Below are positions 31,440 to 41,487 of a stretch of 64,000 nt of DNA, in pieces. The position numbers and the translations under genes were made by a program. This stretch comes from Azorinus chamasolen (Eukaryota > Mollusca > Bivalvia > Cardiida > Solecurtidae): NCBI GenBank assembly GCA_963576725.1, contig OY755238.1, positions 25,221,834-25,285,833 on the forward strand, read 5' to 3'. The number at the start of each line of letters is the position of its first letter. Positions within the stretch are counted from its first letter, which is position 1. Under the pieces are notes generated by a model that saw only the letters and a program-made list of their open reading frames with translations, was not told where the DNA came from and made no database searches.

Positions 31440-31887
31440 TGCTCATTGTTGTTGATCCTATACAATATCAATGCAAGCAGAATAGACCCATATCAGGTGG
31501 TTCCTGTAGGAGCTGTCTGAACAGGATCGACTGTTTTTTTGTGATATTACAATAGATCAGACTACAGTTTTTACCAATATCAAAACATCCTGTGTATATT
31601 ATGCCATTGTAACAATCACCTAACATATGTAGATATGTACAGTATAACCTCTCTTGACCGGAATTCTAGTAGATAATAATTTAGATACTTTTAGGCAGGT
31701 GGCTGCTTAATGCAGGGTGAAAGTCATGCAGAAAGCTCTTCTAGGAGCTTTCTGCATGACTTTCACCCTGCATTAAGCTGCCACCTGTCTCCAAGACCGA
31801 TATTCATACTAAATTTAACTGCCAGTTAAGAGAGGTTTTACTGTATGATATCATTATTTCTTACATGAATATTCAACAGGAAAAGGG
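31440..31887. mobile_element. TTAA-A MITE interrupted by TA-C
   Basis: The core lies at 31466-31545 (AAGCAGAATAGACCC; apex GGTTCCTGTAGGAGCT). The right end TCAACAGGAAAAGGG is followed by TTAA (31888-31891). The left boundary is uncertain. Confidence 0.65.
31640..31843. mobile_element. TA-C MITE nested in TTAA-A
   Basis: TA at 31638-31639 and 31844-31845. CAGTATAACCTCTCTTGACC and AAGAGAGGTTTTACTG ends. The long core stem GCAGGGTGAAAGTCATGCAG is nearly perfect, apex AGCTCTTCTAGGAGCT. Confidence 0.88.
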
Positions 31888-31913
31888 TTAAATGGAAAAT
31901 ATTAAATAGTGTA

Positions 31914-32095
31914 CAATAGAATCTGTCTTAAGCGACCATCAGAATAGGTATAAGCACGTGCCTGTAAGGCATGTGGTAGCTTCATGCAGGTCAAAAGTAA
32001 AACAAATATACCCTATATGAGCTTTGTGCATTACTTTTCCCTGCATTAAACAACTATCTGTTCAATAAATGAATGGCCGCTTTTGGCATGTTCTA
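31914..32095. mobile_element. TA-C2 MITE
   Basis: CAATAGAATCTGTCTTAAGC at the left, GGCATGTTCTACAG at the right. The left flank repeats that of the copy at 36-233. Confidence 0.75.
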
Positions 32096-32186
32096 CAGTA
32101 TTGTCATGCCTTGCAATAACACAGTACAGGACATACGTGACATAGGATAACACACCAATTAACATGATTCATGTTATTTTAGAATA

Positions 32187-32372
32187 CAGTAAAACACTTC
32201 TAAATCGGACGTTCAATTTAGTATAAATATTGGTCTTGTAGACAGGTAGCAGTTTAATGCAGAGTGAAAGGCATGCAGAAAGCTCCTAGAGGAGTTTTCT
32301 GCATGACTTTCATCCTGCATCCAGCTAACTTCTTCTGTTCTAGAATTTTGGTTTAGAGGGATTCTTTTGTTT
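32187..32372. mobile_element. TA-C MITE
   Basis: CAGTAAAACACTTCTAAATCG after TA; right end GGTTTAGAGGGATTCTTTTG. Core apex AGCTCCTAGAGGAGTT. Confidence 0.78.
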
Positions 32373-32670
32373 ACGACATATTATGTGTTGATCTTAGAGT
32401 TGAAGCCTCAACTACTGCCATTAAAGATCAATTTAGGTTTTTAAGGCAGATCGATGGTAACATTGAAATGGACCAAATGTACAGAACATAAGAAATCAAT
32501 ACATCAATTGTTCTCTGTAACAGTAAAACAACTTCAACATTGTTTTCCATAATTAGTAATTATAACCATAATAAAGTGATGTCTTGCCAGTCAGTTAAGT
32601 GTTGAATAATTACTTGATATCTAACTATCAATGAACTAAGTATATATCATGATTGTGCATTTTATAAACA
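32373..32670. other. unassigned stretch
   Basis: No exon or repeat match recognised. Confidence 0.35.
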
Positions 32671-33721
32671 GCAAGAGCTGTCACAATCACGTGACAAATG
32701 CCCCCCCCCCAAAAAAAAAAAAAAAAAAAAAATTGTACCCTGTGACCTTGACCTTTGACACATGGACCAGGGAGTTGACACATCGTCTTTGTGTGGTGAA
32801 CATTTGTGCCAGGTTACTTTGAAATCCATTCACAGATAAACAAGTAATTACATACCCTGTGATCTTGACCTTTGACATATGGACCAGGGAGCTAAACGCG
32901 ACACATCGTCTTTGTCTGGTGAACATCTGTGCCAAGTTATATTGAAATCCATTGATAGATAAAGAAGTTACAGACCGTACACAAAATTTGTGACAAAGTA
33001 ATTGTACCCTGTGACCTTGACCTTTGACCCATGGACCAGGGAGTTGAAAGCGACACATCATCTTTGGTGAACATTTGTGCCAAATTATTTTGAAATCCAT
33101 TCATATATAACGAAGTTACAGACCGGACACGGAATTTGTGGCAAAGTAATTGTACCCTGTGACCTTGACCTTTGACCCATGGACCTAGGAGTTGAAAGCG
33201 ACACATCGTCTTTGTATGGTGAACATTTGTGCCAAGTTTTATTGAAATCAATTGATAGATAAAGAAGTTACAGACCGGACACGACATTTGTTACAAAGTA
33301 ATTGTACCCTATGACCTTGACCTTTGACCCATGGACCTGGGAGTTGAACTCGACACATCGTCTTCAAAGTTTGTGTGGTGAACATTTGTGCCAGGTTGTT
33401 TTGAAATCCATTCACAGATAAAGAAACTGTAGAAGGGACACGACTTTGGGACGGACGGATGGAAGGACAGACGGACGGACGGACGGAATGACAGACAGAC
33501 GGACGGACGGACGTTCTAACGGATTGAGTGTATGTGGCTATTCTTTTGTTCAAAATAGCCACACAAACTGAAAATAAGCCACATAAAACCGATGAGAACA
33601 AAAGACGTTTTGTTCCCATGTAATTATCTAGTCACATAAACAGGAATTGTTAGCGCGGACATACGGACAGACTAAGGACGGACAATGCGATTACTATATG
33701 CCCGCCTTTGGGGGCATAAAA
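32671..33721 (-). mobile_element. 2HP element Q3, about four 150-bp core units
   Basis: Read on -, the 5' end is a hairpin TATGCCC/GGGCATA (33698-33718), then GTCC repeats holding R, then core units (complement of GTACCCTGTGACCTTGACC and ATGGACCAGGGAGTTGA). The 3' end is hairpin TGTCAC/GTGACA (32679-32696) followed by AGCTCTTGC. A poly-C/poly-A run at 32701-32731 lies just inside. Confidence 0.8.
33516..33653. mobile_element. R-family MITE in the GTCC tract of Q3
   Basis: CTAACGGATTGAGTGTATGTG to CAGGAATTGTTAG, with central GAACAAAAGACG palindrome. Same family, host position and relative orientation as 22014-22149. Confidence 0.85.
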
Positions 33722-34031
33722 ATCATTTATGAAGCCAATTCTTTTATCAAATTAAATTCTACTGTTCCTAAACGAAAAAGTAAATATTGAAAAGATCCTT
33801 TAATTCCTTTTTCAGCGGTAAAATCAAGAAAATTTAATGATTGGTGTGAATTTGCAGAGGTACTATATCAAAAGATTGGCAAATTATTAACAAACTCAGT
33901 TTAAGAATACAAAGGGAGATAACTGGTGTTTGATAATACTAGAGCTTGCTTTGTAGTCTAAAATCTAAGTTTCAAGACAATAGCTTCTATAGTTTACTAA
34001 AACACTTTCAGTGAGCGCAAAAATACAACTA
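33722..34031. other. unassigned stretch
   Basis: No exon or repeat match recognised. Confidence 0.35.
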
Positions 34032-34236
34032 CAGTAAAACCCCGCTAATGTGACCACCTAAAAGAGGTATAATTCTGGGTGTTAGATGCAGGTGGTAGCT
34101 TAATGCAGGGCAAAAGTAACGCAGAACCCTCCTAGAGGAGCTTTCTGCATTACCTTTGCACTGTATTAAGCAATCACCTGCTTATAAAGACAACCATGTG
34201 TATTTATAAAGTGGTCGCATTAGAGGGGTTCTACCG
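34032..34236. mobile_element. TA-C1 MITE, uninterrupted reference copy
   Basis: CAGTAAAACCCCGCTAATGTG and CGCATTAGAGGGGTTCTACCG ends within TA. Core GCTTAATGCAGGGCAAAAG and inverse. Useful as the empty site for the nested copy at 8600-9186. Confidence 0.85.
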
Positions 34237-34545
34237 TAGTTGGTATTTTAAAGCGGCTAAACATGGGGAGATATTTTATGCTAAACGCACGTCAGATTCG
34301 CAGTCCGAGCGTATATGCTTCACCAGGTTGATTTACCTTGATTCAAAATGTTATAATATAACAAAAAACTATATCTAAAAAAAACTCATAGTCAAATATA
34401 GTCATCGATCTATCATTGCAATGCTGGATCGATGACTACATTTGATCCTCCTTTAGAATTCGTCTAGTTTTCATTCAAAGTGGATGTATTTACATTTGAA
34501 CAGGCAGCACGAGAATGGTTAACTTACACAGACCGTGACCTCTAA
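34237..34545. other. unassigned stretch
   Basis: ATCGATGACTA-type words recur inverted around 34400-34440 (GTCATCGATC and GATCGATGAC). Otherwise featureless. Confidence 0.35.
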
Positions 34546-34744
34546 CCTCTTGCTGATGGATCTCTGATTACATTTTGCAAACAGTTTGAATCCAGATGAG
34601 ACGCCGAGTAACACGGCGTCTCATCAGGATCCAAACTGTTTGAGATCCTAATTATATTTTGTTGACAAACTGCGTATAACTTGAATTTTTGAAAATGTAG
34701 TTGGCGAAAAAGTGTGTAAAATAATTTGCTTAGCAGGCTAAAGG
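34546..34744. mobile_element. TTAA-B MITE
   Basis: CTAACCTCTTGCTGATGGATC at the left; AGCAGGCTAAAGG then TTAA (34745-34748) at the right. Core GCAAACAGTTTGAATCCAG, apex GCCGAGTAACACGGCG. Confidence 0.82.
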
Positions 34745-34748
34745 TTAA

Positions 34749-34860
34749 CCTTAAGCACTCTACCGGCGACTTGCTTTGTAGTCTAAAATACATTCGGCAA
34801 ATAGTTTGGACCCTGTTGAGACACCAAGTAACTCAGTGTTTCATCAGTATGTTTGCCAGC
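34749..34860. mobile_element. second B-type MITE sharing the TTAA
   Basis: CCTTAAGCACTCTACCGGC, then CAAATAGTTTGGACCCTGTT and an apex ACCAAGTAACTCAGTG. Truncated on the right. Confidence 0.6.
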
Positions 34861-35407
34861 CTGGCACTCTTTTCTGAAAAGATCTGGAAGAAAAACGTAC
34901 CGGTATGTTTAGAATTTAATCAGACGACATTTGAAAGCGACACTCACTCAGAGAGCAGAAGGTTAATTCAAACAACATACCCCAGTAATCATAATGCTGC
35001 TTCAGCCAGTATCAAGACCACTCTGAACCACTAAACGTATTAAGGCACTATCATCGGTCACTGTTATGATTCGCTGTGCAGACAACCGTGTGCAGACAAC
35101 CGTGTAGCGACGAGTGAAATTAATCAATATTTTGTTTATATATTGAATACACCAAACGAATACAACCAATCAAATATTCTCTTGCAAAGGATAACTATAT
35201 CATCTGATTTATGATAAAAATGAACGATGCTTTTCTATTAACCGTGGCTGTTGTTAAGGTGTCATTAGTATATTTTTTTCTCCAGTAAGAAACAAAATGT
35301 CTGCTCAAACTTGGATCTGGAGCAATTGTCACTACTTCCGAGTTGATAATATCTTTGAGAAATTATTGACCAAATGTCTGACAGACTGCATCCTCAAAGG
35401 AAGCTGT
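34861..35407. other. unassigned stretch before the 31-bp array
   Basis: No exon supported. GCAGACAACCGTGT is duplicated at about 35080-35105. Confidence 0.35.
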
Positions 35408-36796
35408 GTTACTCGTGGGTCTTATTGGATCCAGACTGGTTACTCATGGGTCTTATTGTATCCAGATTGGTTACTCATGGGTGTTATTCGATCCAGATTG
35501 GTTACTCATGAGTGTTATTGGATCCAGATTGGTTACTCATGGGTGTTATTGGATCCAGATTGGTATGAGTATTATTGGATCCCGACGGGTTACTCATAGA
35601 TATTATTGTATCCAGACTCATGGGTCTTATTGTATCCAGACTGGTTACTCATGGGTCTTATTGTATCCAGACTGGTATGGGTATTATTGGACCCAGACGG
35701 GTTATTCATGGGTCTTATTGGATCCAGACGGGTTACTCAAGGTCTTATTGGATCCAGACGGGTTACTCATAAGTCTTATTAGATCCAGACGAGTTACTCA
35801 TGGATCTTATTGGATCCAGACGGGTTACTCGTGGATTTTGTTGGATCCAGACTGGTTACTCATGGATCTTATTGGATCCAGACGGGTTACCCATGGGTCT
35901 TATTAGATCCAGATGGGTTACTCATCGATTTTATTGGATCCAGACTGGTTACTCATGGATCTTATTGGATCCATACGGGTTATTCATAGGTCTTATTAGA
36001 TCCAGACGGGTTACTCATGGATTTTATTGCATTCAGACGGGTTACTTATGGATCTTATTGGATCCAGACGGGTCTTATAGGATTATGATTGGTTATTCAT
36101 GGGTCTTATGGGATCCAGACGGGTTACTCGTGGGTCTTATTGGATCCAGACTGGTTGCTCATAGATCTTATTGGATCCAGACGGGTTACTCATGGGTCTT
36201 ATTAGATACAGACGGGTTGCTCATAGATCTTATTGTATCCAGGCGAGTTACTCATGGGTCTTATTAGATACAGACGGGTTGCTCGTGGGTCTTATTGGAT
36301 CCAGACGAGTTACTCATGGGTCTTATTGGATCCAGACGAGTTACTCATGGGTCTTATTAGATACAGACGGGTTACTCGTGGGTCTTATTGGATCCAGACG
36401 AGTTACTCATGGGTCTTATTGTATCCAGACGAGTTACTCATGGGTCTTATTGGATCATGATTGGTTACTCATGGGTCTTATTGGATCCAGACGGGTTACT
36501 CGTGGGTCTTATTGGATCCAGACGAGTTACTCATGGGTCTTATTGGATCCAGACGGGTTACTCGTGGTCTTATGGGATCCAGACGAGTTACTCATGGGTC
36601 TTATTGGATCATGATTGGTTACTCATGGGTCTTATTGGATCCAGACGGGTTACTCATGGGTCTTATTGGATCCAGACGGGTTACTCGTGGGTCTTATTGG
36701 ATCATGATTGGTTACTCGTGGGTCTTATTGGATCCAGACGAGTTACTCATGGGTCTTATTGGATCCAGACGGGTTACTCATGGGTCTTATTGGATC
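35408..36796. repeat. 31-bp tandem array, about 45 copies
   Basis: Unit: GGATCCAGACGGGTTACTCA then TGGGTCTTATT, with a BamHI-like GGATCC in most copies. Because 31 is not a multiple of 3 and the unit has no + stop, all three + frames stay open, giving long false ORFs (GSRRVTHGSYWIQTGYSW type). Mixed GATTGG/GACGGG/GACGAG variants form local blocks. Confidence 0.93.
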
Positions 36797-36892
36797 TCGG
36801 ATAACTCAAAATTGAGAAAACTTGAAGTAAAGGTTTTGTCCTTTTAAAATTTCCAAATCAAGAATCGTTCTAAACTGCATTCACTACAAGAA

Positions 36893-37093
36893 ACACATGT
36901 TACAGCTTAAAGCACTTCGAAAATAATGCCGAAAGATCCTGAAGGAGCTTTCAGTTTTACTTTAAACCTGCATTAAGCTGTGAACTTCAGAAATTGTTCG
37001 GGTTAGAAATCGGATGACTCGAACCTCTGTTATCTCGAAGAAATGTGTATGGTCCCTCCCCTGGAGTTGGAAATATCGAAATTCAAATGTAGT
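36893..37093. mobile_element. TA-C3 MITE, partial and inverted
   Basis: GCTTAAAGCACTTCGAAAAT core with apex AGATCCTGAAGGAGCT, then ATCGGATGACTCGAACC and a decayed TIR (ATATCGAAATTCAAATGTAG). Confidence 0.6.
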
Positions 37094-37309
37094 TTGTATT
37101 CTGGTCGATGTTGGTTTTGTTGATTTACAATTTCTCTACAGAAAAATAAACCTTTTCACACATGAGCCAGACTGACTAACTTTTAACATTTATCATGCTT
37201 TCTCGTGCTTAAATATAATGCCTGCTCAATCTCCACTTTGCTGAACTTTTCACTGATTTCAGATTCGATCAAACGTTTTAGAAACTAGTGACCCTGCTTC
37301 ATCTGAATC

Positions 37310-37402
37310 CAAGCTGCTTGCACATACAAGTCAATATGTGGCACATACCAGTCAATATGTGGCACATACCAGTCAATATGTGGCACATACCAGTCAATAT
37401 GT
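37310..37402. repeat. 21-bp tandem repeat, 4 copies
   Basis: CACATACCAGTCAATATGTGG; each unit contains CACATA and TATGTG in inverted order, so the array can fold. Confidence 0.8.
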
Positions 37403-38008
37403 GCTCATCACGAGAAGAGATAAAACTTTAATTGTTGCGACAGTATTATAGGATATAAATACATCCAATGACCATAAGCCACTTTTCAATTGGGGAATTA
37501 GTGTTATACATGTGTGTTATTTAAAGCACTTGTTGGTTTTCATGTCTATATGCTTTACTTGTGTTATAATGAAACGTTTATACGGGTGATGTTGTATTGT
37601 ATTGTATTGTATTGCACTGTATTGCACTGTATTGCATTGCATTGTATTGCATTGTATTGTATCGTTCCTTAAAATAAATAAATATGTCCGAAAAGAAGTT
37701 GATGAATGGAGGATAAGGAACAGTCCAAATTTTAACTTCGTAATCCACAGAGACGCTCGCTGGCATGTGATGCCAGCTTTTAAAGTCCCCTATTTTCTAT
37801 AAATGGATGGCCGCTTAAGACGGGTTCTGCTATATTTAATTAAAGGAACAATATAATAGTATACCACGCGTATAAAAGTTTTATTATAACATATGGTGCA
37901 GAAACCGGGCACGATCTTCTACGGTATATATTGGCCTCGTTGTGTTCTGTTTATAGACTGGCTACAAACAATGCTATTAATGCACTGTAAACGAAAAAAC
38001 AAATACAG
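37403..38008. other. mostly unassigned; ATTGT repeat at 37593-37663
   Basis: The ATTGT/ATTGC pentamer tract is clear. At 37800-37835 a C2 right tip (GCCGCTTAAGACGGGTTCTG) remains. No exon is supported. Confidence 0.5.
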
Positions 38009-38140
38009 TAAAATCTCTCTATAACGGTCATAAAATACATCAAAAATTTTGTGTTAAATGCAAGTGGCTGCTTAAAACAAGGAGGTGACAGCAAAACAGA
38101 ACTCTCCTATATATAGGAGTTTTGTGGAGAGAGAAATAAA
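38009..38140. mobile_element. TA-C1b MITE, left half
   Basis: CAGTAAAATCTCTCTATAACG, AAATTTTGTGTTAAATGC, apex CTCCTATATATAGGAG. The right half is lost. Confidence 0.7.
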
Positions 38141-38348
38141 GGAGATATTCTTGAAAATGTATTGATTTACGTATTTTATCAGGATCTCTGGGTATATATA
38201 GTTTAGTTTAGTTTAAACATATTTTATTTCAATGAAGAGTGAAACGAGTTGGGTCACACGTTCTACCAGTGTTAGTTACGACTCTCCCCTACAACTTTAA
38301 CATTGCAAATGAATGAGTTTCACAATATGGCAGTATAAACAAACAATA

Positions 38349-38705
38349 CAGTAAAACCCCTCTAATGCGACCACTTAATGAATCAACATGGTTGTCTTCA
38401 TAAGCAGGTGGTTGCTTAATGCAGGACAAAAGTAATGCAGAAAGCTCCTCTAGGAGCTTTCTGCATTACTTTTGTCCTGCATTAAGCTACCAACTGCATC
38501 TAGCAGCCAAAATTATACCTCTTTTAGGTGGTCGCATTTATTACTGTATGTGAACAGCTGGTTACTTAATGCAGACCGAATGTAACAGTGAAAGCTCTTT
38601 TGTGGAGCTTTATATATTACTTTCGTCCTGCGTTAAGCTACCAACTGTTTATAAGATCCAGAATTTAGAGCTTTTTAGAGTGGTCTTTATCTAAAGGATT
38701 TACTC
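38349..38705. mobile_element. TA-C1 MITE and an adjoining C remnant
   Basis: 38349-38546 is a near-perfect C1 palindrome (GCAGGACAAAAGTAATGCAG and inverse, apex AGCTCCTCTAGGAGCT) with a shortened right TIR. 38547-38705 is a second, diverged core (GGTTACTTAATGCAGACC; GTCCTGCGTTAAGCTACC). Confidence 0.8.
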
Positions 38706-38744
38706 CAATATTACAAAGTGGTTCATACAGTACTCCGAGTTATA

Positions 38745-39362
38745 TGTAGTCAATGTATTCAACTGTTACATGTGTTGTATTCAATGTATCAACTGTTACA
38801 TGTGCTGTATTCAATGTATCAACTGTTACATGTGATGTATTCAATGTATTCTACTGTTACATATGTTGTATTTCAATGTATCAACTGTTACATGTGTTGT
38901 ATTCAATTTATCAACTGATACATGTGTTGTATTCAATTTATCAACTGTTACATGTGTTATATACAATGTATTCTACTGTTACATATGTTGTAATTAAATG
39001 TATCAACTGTTACATGTGTTGTATTCAATTTATCAACTGTTACATGTGTTGTATTCAATGTATTCTACTGTTACATATGTTGTATTTAAATGTATCAACT
39101 GTTACATGTGTTGTATTCAATTTATCAACTGCTACATGTGTTGTATTCAATGTATCAACTGTTACATGTGTTGTATTCAATGTATTAACTGTTACATCTG
39201 TTGTATTCAATTTATCAACTGTTACATGTGTTGTATTCAATTTATCAACTGCTACATGTGTTGTATTCAATTTATCAACTGTTACATGTGTTGTATTCAA
39301 TGTATCAACTGTTACATTTGTTGTATTCAATGTATTCTACTGTTACATGTGTTGTATTCAAT
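38745..39362. repeat. 30-bp tandem array, about 20 copies
   Basis: Unit: TGTATCAACTGTTACATGTG then TTGTATTCAA. Thirty is a multiple of 3, so + frames read as VSTVTCVVFN repeats for over 200 codons. I treat this as non-coding. The array resumes at 39609-39680 after the T insertion. Confidence 0.9.
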
Positions 39363-39608
39363 CGTTTAGGGTGGGGATGGAATAAGTGTGAGGTTGGGCG
39401 CCCATAAACCGGTTTAACCCCACAGTGACTTTTGTCACTGACCGTTCCAAGGCGGTACTTCCATCTTCCCCCTATTGTATGATTGTTTTGTCTTTGTGCG
39501 TCTCTTGATGTTTTTATAGTTATGTACATTTGCTCTTTCCTTGTGTTGCTGTTCGGGCGACTGTTTGTTCTGTATGTGGTGTTTCCTGCATGACTCATTT
39601 TTGTACTT
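39363..39608. mobile_element. T element inserted in the 30-bp array
   Basis: 246 bp beginning GTTTAGGGTGGGGATGG, with GAGGTTGGGCGCCCATAAAC and GTCACTGACCGTTCCAAGG. The array phase is almost unbroken across it (TTCAAT before, TATCAACTG after), so it is a clean insertion. SINE-like in size. Confidence 0.65.
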
Positions 39609-39680
39609 TTATCAACTGTTACATGTGTTGTATTCAATGTATCAACTGTTACACGTGTTGTATTCAATGTATCAACGCTT
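39609..39680. repeat. 30-bp array, continuation (about 2.5 copies)
   Basis: TATCAACTGTTACATGTGTTG and one ACACGTG variant, in the same orientation as the main block. Confidence 0.85.
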
Positions 39681-39880
39681 ATCTTGTTTTTATAGCTCTT
39701 TGCCATGTTCTATATTAAGTCCAACATTCAATACCTACTGCGCATTCATGGACAAAATAGTTACATGTGTCTACATTGTTTGCAAATGACATCAATGACT
39801 CGTGTCCAGCACTGCAAAGGTTAACCTATCCCAAAGTTATAAGAGAACCCACCATTGCGTGCAGTTTTCCGACAAGTCTA

Positions 39881-40050
39881 ACCCTTTACTCCATAATAAA
39901 TAATCCTTTTACGCAAACAGAGTAGACCTAGATCAAACGGCTTCTATAGGAACCGTTTAGTCACAGTTTGTTCTGTTTGAGTATAAAATTACAAAGACCT
40001 CATTTTAGTTTCTGCCAGAATAAATACACTCCCTGTTCATGGTACCATTA
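39881..40050. mobile_element. TTAA-A MITE, left part
   Basis: CCCTTTACTCCATAATAAA, core GCAAACAGAGTAGACCTAGA with apex GGCTTCTATAGGAACC. The right end is not recognisable. Confidence 0.7.
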
Positions 40051-40262
40051 TAAAAAATATAACTATTCATTACAATCCATTAGGTCAGTTATCATTTTTG
40101 GTCCAGTGTATGTAAAAGTGACAAAAGTATATGAGTTTATAACATTAATAATACATCATTAAGTACGGAACGATACATGTACATGTATATTATTATCAAC
40201 TCGTCTACCGCTGTCCACAACTTGACTTGTATTTGTAAACAAGTTACAATTAGGAACCACAG

Positions 40263-40375
40263 TAAAACCTCTCTATAACGGCCACTAAATTACATCAAGT
40301 ATTTTGTGTTAAAGGCAGGTGGCTGCTTAAAACAAGGTGAAAGTAAAACAGAACGCTCCTATAGGAGCGTCTCGT
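40263..40375. mobile_element. TA-C1b MITE, left half
   Basis: CAGTAAAACCTCTCTATAACG, AAGTATTTTGTGTTAAAGGC, perfect apex CGCTCCTATAGGAGCG. The right half is missing. Confidence 0.75.
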
Positions 40376-40416
40376 CGGGATACAAGATGGTTGACAGTCG
40401 ATCAATAGTTTCTTAA

Positions 40417-40658
40417 CCCTTCGCTTGCTGAATTTTAAAACACATTTTTCCTTCTTTACCCATGTCCTGTTGTATAATTACATATATCTTCACTGTGTAC
40501 AAGTAGTTCGCTGTGCAATGACTGCTGCGGAGTGCGCTGGTTGCACAATCAATTTGTAAATAGTGCAGACCCTAATGAGACAGCTCCTGCAGGAGCCGTC
40601 TCATCTGGGTCTTCACTATTTACAGGTAGGTATATTGACGCGAATAGCAAGCGAATGG
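40417..40658. mobile_element. TTAA-G MITE, full length
   Basis: TTAA at 40413-40416 and 40659-40662. CCCTTCGCTTGCTGAATTTT and AGCAAGCGAATGG ends, apex AGCTCCTGCAGGAGCC. Confidence 0.9.
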
Positions 40659-40775
40659 TTAAAAGACTGTGTCATGATACTTCGTCGATATTTTTTCAAT
40701 ACACAAAAAGATGGATTTAAGCAGACAGACAGACAGACACAAATATACATGGACAATACTTCTATGGTGCATATA

Positions 40776-40952
40776 CAGTAAACCTCCTCTAAATCGGACG
40801 TTAAATTTAGTATAAATATCGGTTTTGGGGTAGGTGGCTGATTGATGCAGGGTGAAAGTCATGCAGAGGAGATTTCTGCATTAAGCAGCCACCTGTCTAA
40901 AACGTATCTAAATTCTTCTCTACTAGAATTCGGGTTTAGAGTGGATTTACTG
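40776..40952. mobile_element. TA-C MITE
   Basis: CAGTAAACCTCCTCTAAATC and GGTTTAGAGTGGATTTACTG ends. The core is shortened (ATGCAGAGGAGATTTCTGC). Confidence 0.78.
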
Positions 40953-41487
40953 CACACACATATTGCATTTTGATACATACCAAATTGTTTCTAATTATAC
41001 CCATCATCCGCCGTTTACAACGTCACACGTGATCATTTGATGAAAGTTCCAGATAGTCTGAAACCAGACGAGCCACTAATACTAACTTGCGGACATCAAC
41101 AAATCAAATGCCCTCTGTATCACGTAGGTTACAAAAAAGTATCTTCAATCTTGTGGAAATCAATTACACTAAAACGACCGTTGTATATCCTAATTTTTTG
41201 TTGATAAGCTTAGTTTAGCGATAAAATATTGATTGTTGCATTTTGAGGTTTAATGGGCCGGAGAGTCAATAATGCCATGTATTGATGAGTGTACATGATC
41301 AAGATAATTATATGGTCCACATCTAACGTTCGATTAACATGCACGTAATCAACCAAAGTTGAATTATTTTTTAGGCCTCGTATGTTTGTAAAATTCAACC
41401 AGTAACACTTAACTTGGAAATCATGGAATGCGGTTCAGCTATATTGATGTCAAAATATAAACCTGTCAGAAAATCCGTCTGGAATAC
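40953..41487. other. unassigned stretch
   Basis: No exon or repeat match recognised. Confidence 0.35.

Noticed and set aside
22013..33650. Autonomous transposase for the TTAA, TA or 2HP families
   Set aside because: I looked for DDE/DDD-type, piggyBac-type, Rep and helicase motifs in the open frames and saw none. All such copies here are non-autonomous.
38753..39385. 210-codon ORF reading VSTVTCVVFN repeats
   Set aside because: It follows from a 30-bp unit without stops. Other frames of the same array are open too, the array is broken by an insertion, and no start or splice context supports it.
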